Of a stretch of DNA of 64,000 nucleotides, positions 61,179 through 64,000 are shown piece after piece. The first letter of the stretch is position 1; every line of letters starts with the position of its first letter. The notes under the pieces are model-generated. The model was not told the DNA's origin, searched no databases, and worked only from the letters and a program-made list of their open reading frames with translations. The position numbers and the translations under genes are program-made. This DNA comes from JACKDW01 sp964621785 (GTDB lineage Bacteria; Myxococcota_A; Polyangia; Nannocystales; Nannocystaceae): the NCBI GenBank assembly GCA_964621785.1, contig CAZUPD010000016.1, positions 1 through 64,000 of the forward strand. Direction: 5' to 3'.

Positions 61179-61334
61179 AAAAATATCACGGGACCAGCGC
61201 GCTCGGAATCACACGTGGAGAGGTCAATCGAGCGAACGCAACGCGGACCGACTTCGCCCTCGCGACCTCTCGCCCAAATCCGAGTCCAACGGCGCGCAGT
61301 ATGAATGGGTGCAAGTACACTCGTTTGCGAGGCG

Positions 61335-62030
61335 TTACTCGCCGGCCCGACGTTCAAACCGGGGCACCGGTGCATGGCAGTAGGGAGTTTTCCCGGTGCG
61401 GGCGTAGTAGTTTTGGTGGTAGTCCTCGGCCGGCCAGAACGTCTTTGCCTGTTCGATCGCGGTCGCCACGGCATAGCCGTTTTGTTGGAGCTCGCCGATC
61501 AACGCCTCAACGACCTTGCGCTCTTCCGGGCCGTTGACAAACACCGCCGAACGATACTGTTTGCCGATATCAGGCCCTTGACGGTTGACCTCGGTCGGAT
61601 CGTGAATCTCGAAAAAACGTTTGGTCACCGCGCGGTAGTCGATCTTGCTCGGGTCGTAGGTGACGCGCACGGTTTCGACATGACCACTGTCGGTATGCGA
61701 GACGACCTCGTAGCTCGGCGACGGCACATCCCCGCCCATGTACCCCGACTCGACATCGATCACGCCCGGCAACTGCTCGAGGAAGTGCTCGACGCCCCAA
61801 AAACATCCGCCGGCAAAATATCCCATCGCCTGACCTGCGGGCGCCGTTTGAGGGGTTGCATCGGCGGACACACTCGCGCCCGCACCGACACGCTCCACTT
61901 CTTCGACCTGCGGAGATGATGTCTGCGGCGGTTCTCCGCCCGTCTTGCAGCCACCCGCGAACATGGTCGCGCAGGCACCCAGGCACAGAATCAGCGGAAT
62001 TCGGCTCACAGTGGCAGGTAGGGTCGTCAC
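61335..62030 (-). CDS. msrA: Peptide-methionine (S)-S-oxide reductase, lipoprotein form
   Basis: 231 residues. An N-terminal signal with lipobox FAGGC (Cys28) and a 40-residue linker precede the MsrA domain. The catalytic motif is GCFWG with Cys76; SGYMGGDVPSPSYEVVSHTD, RFFEIHDPTEVNRQGPDIG and QYRSAVFV are family hallmarks, and AEDYHQNYY ends the domain. It reduces methionine-S-sulfoxide in proteins; here it should be outside the cytoplasm, so electrons must come from a periplasmic thiol system. Divergent from the EI24-type gene. Confidence 0.95.
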   Translation of the reverse strand: MTTLPATVSRIPLILCLGACATMFAGGCKTGGEPPQTSSPQVEEVERVGAGASVSADATPQTAPAGQAMGYFAGGCFWGVEHFLEQLPGVIDVESGYMGGDVPSPSYEVVSHTDSGHVETVRVTYDPSKIDYRAVTKRFFEIHDPTEVNRQGPDIGKQYRSAVFVNGPEERKVVEALIGELQQNGYAVATAIEQAKTFWPAEDYHQNYYARTGKTPYCHAPVPRFERRAGE

Positions 62031-62113
62031 AGCCAGACAATCGACGGGCGCGTATGAATGTTACACCCCGATTGGACTTGCATCGCCCGCGCGGACGCGG
62101 GAACGTCTTGCCA

Positions 62114-62890
62114 ATGCACGCCACGCCGATGGTCCAACACCCACCCCCCGGGTTGATGCGGGGCGTTCGCACAGCGGTTTCGGGACTGCGACGGGCACTT
62201 GGAAACGCAGATGTCCGCAGGGCCTACCGTCGGTTGATCGTCGTGATCACGCTGACCTGTCTCGTACTTGCGACGGCCATGATCGGCGGGCTGTGGTGGT
62301 GGACACAGGTCCCGGTCGATGCGGGATGGTGGCTCGCCACCGGTCTATGGGTCCTGCGCGTTGCAGGTACACTGATCGCCCTGATGGCGACCCCGATGCT
62401 CGGGCTGTTCACCGTCAACATCGTGTTTCCGATGCTCGCCGAGGATGTGTTTTTCGCCGGGTTGCGAGCGGTCGACCCCGCCCGCGCCGAGGCCCTCGAG
62501 GCCTGTGACGGGATGTCGGTGATGGCGTCGCTGTGGATGACAGTCACCCGCATGATCTACTTTTTAGGCCTCACCGCGGTGTCAATGGTGGTCACCCTCA
62601 TTCCGGTGATCGGAGCGATCGCCGGGCCCCTGCTGCAACTGTGGGGCACCGCGCGGGTGATGACCTGGGAACTGCTCGACCCCTATTTCGACAAGCGCAA
62701 CATGAAGTTGCAGGCACAAAAACAATTCGTCAAACGACGCGAAAGGGCGATGGTCGGGTTTGGCCTCCCAGCCGCGGTGATGATGGCGGTCCCATTTGCC
62801 GGGCCATTGATGTTTGGTCTGGTCCAGGCCGCGGCCGGTGACCTCTTGGTGGTGATCGATCCCGAGTCCGAGGGCGTGCCACTTCCCTGA
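62114..62890 (+). CDS. EI24-type (CysZ-like) membrane protein
   Basis: About 258 residues from the ATG at 62114; ATGs at 62054, 62129 and 62156 are alternatives. Four transmembrane segments are visible (IVVITLTCLVLATAMIGGLW, LRVAGTLIALMATPMLGLFT, LGLTAVSMVVTLIPVIGAIA, AVMMAVPFAGPLMFGLVQAA). TARVMTWELLDPYFDKRNMK matches the EI24 family conserved YLDYPxxRRG-like stretch. Related CysZ proteins import sulfate; the myxobacterial ones are uncharacterised. It is divergent from msrA and shares an 83-bp promoter region. Confidence 0.8.
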   Translation: MHATPMVQHPPPGLMRGVRTAVSGLRRALGNADVRRAYRRLIVVITLTCLVLATAMIGGLWWWTQVPVDAGWWLATGLWVLRVAGTLIALMATPMLGLFTVNIVFPMLAEDVFFAGLRAVDPARAEALEACDGMSVMASLWMTVTRMIYFLGLTAVSMVVTLIPVIGAIAGPLLQLWGTARVMTWELLDPYFDKRNMKLQAQKQFVKRRERAMVGFGLPAAVMMAVPFAGPLMFGLVQAAAGDLLVVIDPESEGVPLP

Positions 62891-62923
62891 TGCTCGTACA
62901 TTGATCATACTCGGGGTTGTACG

Positions 62924-64000
62924 TCAGCGCCCGCGCGGGGGACGGATCACGAGTAGGTTGCGGTCGTGCCCTGCGAGGATCACCTCCGGCGTGCCGTTGC
63001 CATCGAGATCCGCAACAACCGGCGCTGCTTCGATATTTGTATCCCCAGTGGTCACGCGAAACTGCAGCTCTCCGGTGTGGCCGTCCAGGACATAAAGTGT
63101 CCCATCGCGCAGGGGGGCTAACACTTCGAGCTCGCCGTTACCGTCGAGATCGGCAGCTTGTAGTGGCGCCGCACCGCGTGGTGATTGTCCGTCGACGGTG
63201 GGCGTAAAACGCCACACGACTTCGCCCTCGCGCGTCAGGGCGACCACACCGTCTGCGACGGTTGCCACCACCAAGAGTTGGCTGTTCGCGCCATCGCTTG
63301 GTTGAGCGAACTCGGGTGGCACGAGCAACACACGCCCGAGTGGTGAACCCATCCCGGGAATCCGGCGGACAACCTCGCCGGTGGAGCGTCGCACGGCCAC
63401 CAAGTCGACACCGTCGCCCTGTCCCGCAGCCTCGGTCAGCAACTCGGGCTCGCCATCGAGATCGATGTCGAAGTCGACCGGCGGATAAAAATGCCGGGTG
63501 TCGAGGGCCAATCGCCACAGCTCACCCGACGAACGAAGTGCCACCAAATCGCCGTTGTGCAGGCCCAAGACAAACACTGCTTGTCCATCTGGCTGGTGAA
63601 ATACCGCCGGCGGAGCCCACGTCCCGTCCCCTCGCACGGGCACCGTCCACTGGAGACTGAGATCGTGCAATCGATGTACAGACATCGGATCATCCGCGTT
63701 CCACGGCACCGTGACAACTTCGTACTCGCCGTCGCGTTCGACATCGACGAGCAGCGGATCGGTGTAACTCACTGGGATATCGACCTTCGCCAACATCCGC
63801 GCGTCGCGTCCGGAGTAACGGGATAGACTGCGCCCCGATACGACCAGGAGGTCGAGGCCACCGCGCGCGTCGGGTACCGGCAGGGGTCGCCGCAGGGAGT
63901 CATTGAGCACCGTCGTCGCCCGGTTTTCGAGGCGTCCGGTCTTGGCATCAAACAGATTGAGCGTGGAGAGTTTGTCGAAATCGCCGATCGCCGCAACTTC
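62924..64000 (-). CDS. FG-GAP/PQQ-like beta-propeller protein (5' end beyond window)
   Basis: The frame stays open to the window edge, so the N terminus is missing; 358 residues are visible. Blades with Ca-binding-like loops repeat: LLVDVERDGEYEVVTVPW, DFDIDLDGEPELLTEAAG, LQAADLDGNGELEVLAPL and VVADLDGNGTPEVILAGH. These are FG-GAP/VCBS-type repeats of an extracellular propeller. Location outside the cytoplasm is expected, but no signal is visible here. It could be adhesive or regulatory. Confidence 0.85.
   Translation of the reverse strand, partial: EVAAIGDFDKLSTLNLFDAKTGRLENRATTVLNDSLRRPLPVPDARGGLDLLVVSGRSLSRYSGRDARMLAKVDIPVSYTDPLLVDVERDGEYEVVTVPWNADDPMSVHRLHDLSLQWTVPVRGDGTWAPPAVFHQPDGQAVFVLGLHNGDLVALRSSGELWRLALDTRHFYPPVDFDIDLDGEPELLTEAAGQGDGVDLVAVRRSTGEVVRRIPGMGSPLGRVLLVPPEFAQPSDGANSQLLVVATVADGVVALTREGEVVWRFTPTVDGQSPRGAAPLQAADLDGNGELEVLAPLRDGTLYVLDGHTGELQFRVTTGDTNIEAAPVVADLDGNGTPEVILAGHDRNLLVIRPPRGR

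Noticed and set aside
61856..62113. Extended N terminus of the EI24-type protein
   Set aside because: It would overlap msrA on the opposite strand, is Arg/Pro/His-rich, and precedes several better starts.

Overview
The window looks like a chromosome segment of a myxobacterium, most likely a Nannocystaceae-type member of the Myxococcota. The evidence is the high GC content, the many lipoproteins with long Ser/Thr/Asp/Glu linkers after the lipobox, the Cys-rich DUF4215-type repeats, an IgGFc-binding-protein relic, a DUF1552/DUF1592 gene pair, and a short atp operon with only the membrane subunits a and c. This assignment is inferred from gene content, not from a marker phylogeny.

Layout. (1) 1-6.8 kb: end of a mobile genomic island inserted next to the 3' end of a tRNA-Asn gene. 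It holds a tyrosine integrase coupled to an excisionase-like gene and defence-type cargo of lower GC: XRE-ImmA/IrrE peptidase with a PIN-like DUF4411 partner, a HEPN-like protein, and a membrane protein with an effector-associated domain. (2) 7-12 kb: secreted beta-helix and beta-propeller lipoproteins, plus a decayed IgGFc-binding gene. (3) 12.3-18 kb: a possible small-molecule locus with a PEP-utilising phosphohistidine enzyme facing a P450 / NTF2-like / UbiA prenyltransferase / unknown-protein operon. (4) 18-30 kb: surface lipoproteins, a C39-like secreted protein, a sensor kinase and a RegA-like regulator. Five start sites here are preceded by copies (usually paired) of one palindrome, GGGCAA-N6-TTGCCC, 60-175 bp upstream. 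They look like an undescribed regulon. The same segment has a 56-bp tandem repeat array and two gene relics. (5) 30-37 kb: housekeeping genes (host-attachment-like protein, gyrA, hemL, AtpI-like pair, atpB, atpE). (6) 37-50 kb: two degenerate M16 peptidase paralogues, an LCAT-like hydrolase, two lipoproteins, the DUF1552 and DUF1592-CBM2 pair, and a Bpt-type aminoacyl-protein transferase. (7) 50-64 kb: MBL hydrolase, CheY-like regulator, PAS-GGDEF-EAL protein, C-type-lectin lipoprotein, alginate-export-like porin, a DUF4157 (eCIS-core) protein with a phospholipase-C-like region, MsrA, an EI24-type membrane protein and a truncated beta-propeller protein.

The strongest unexplained signals are the paired palindromes of region 4, and a short degenerate palindrome, TGYANNTRCA. 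I counted about 24 copies of the latter by eye across the window, against roughly 2-3 expected from base composition. Many sit inside genes, where they force AT-rich codons. Coordinates, starts and motifs were read by eye; no database search was run.
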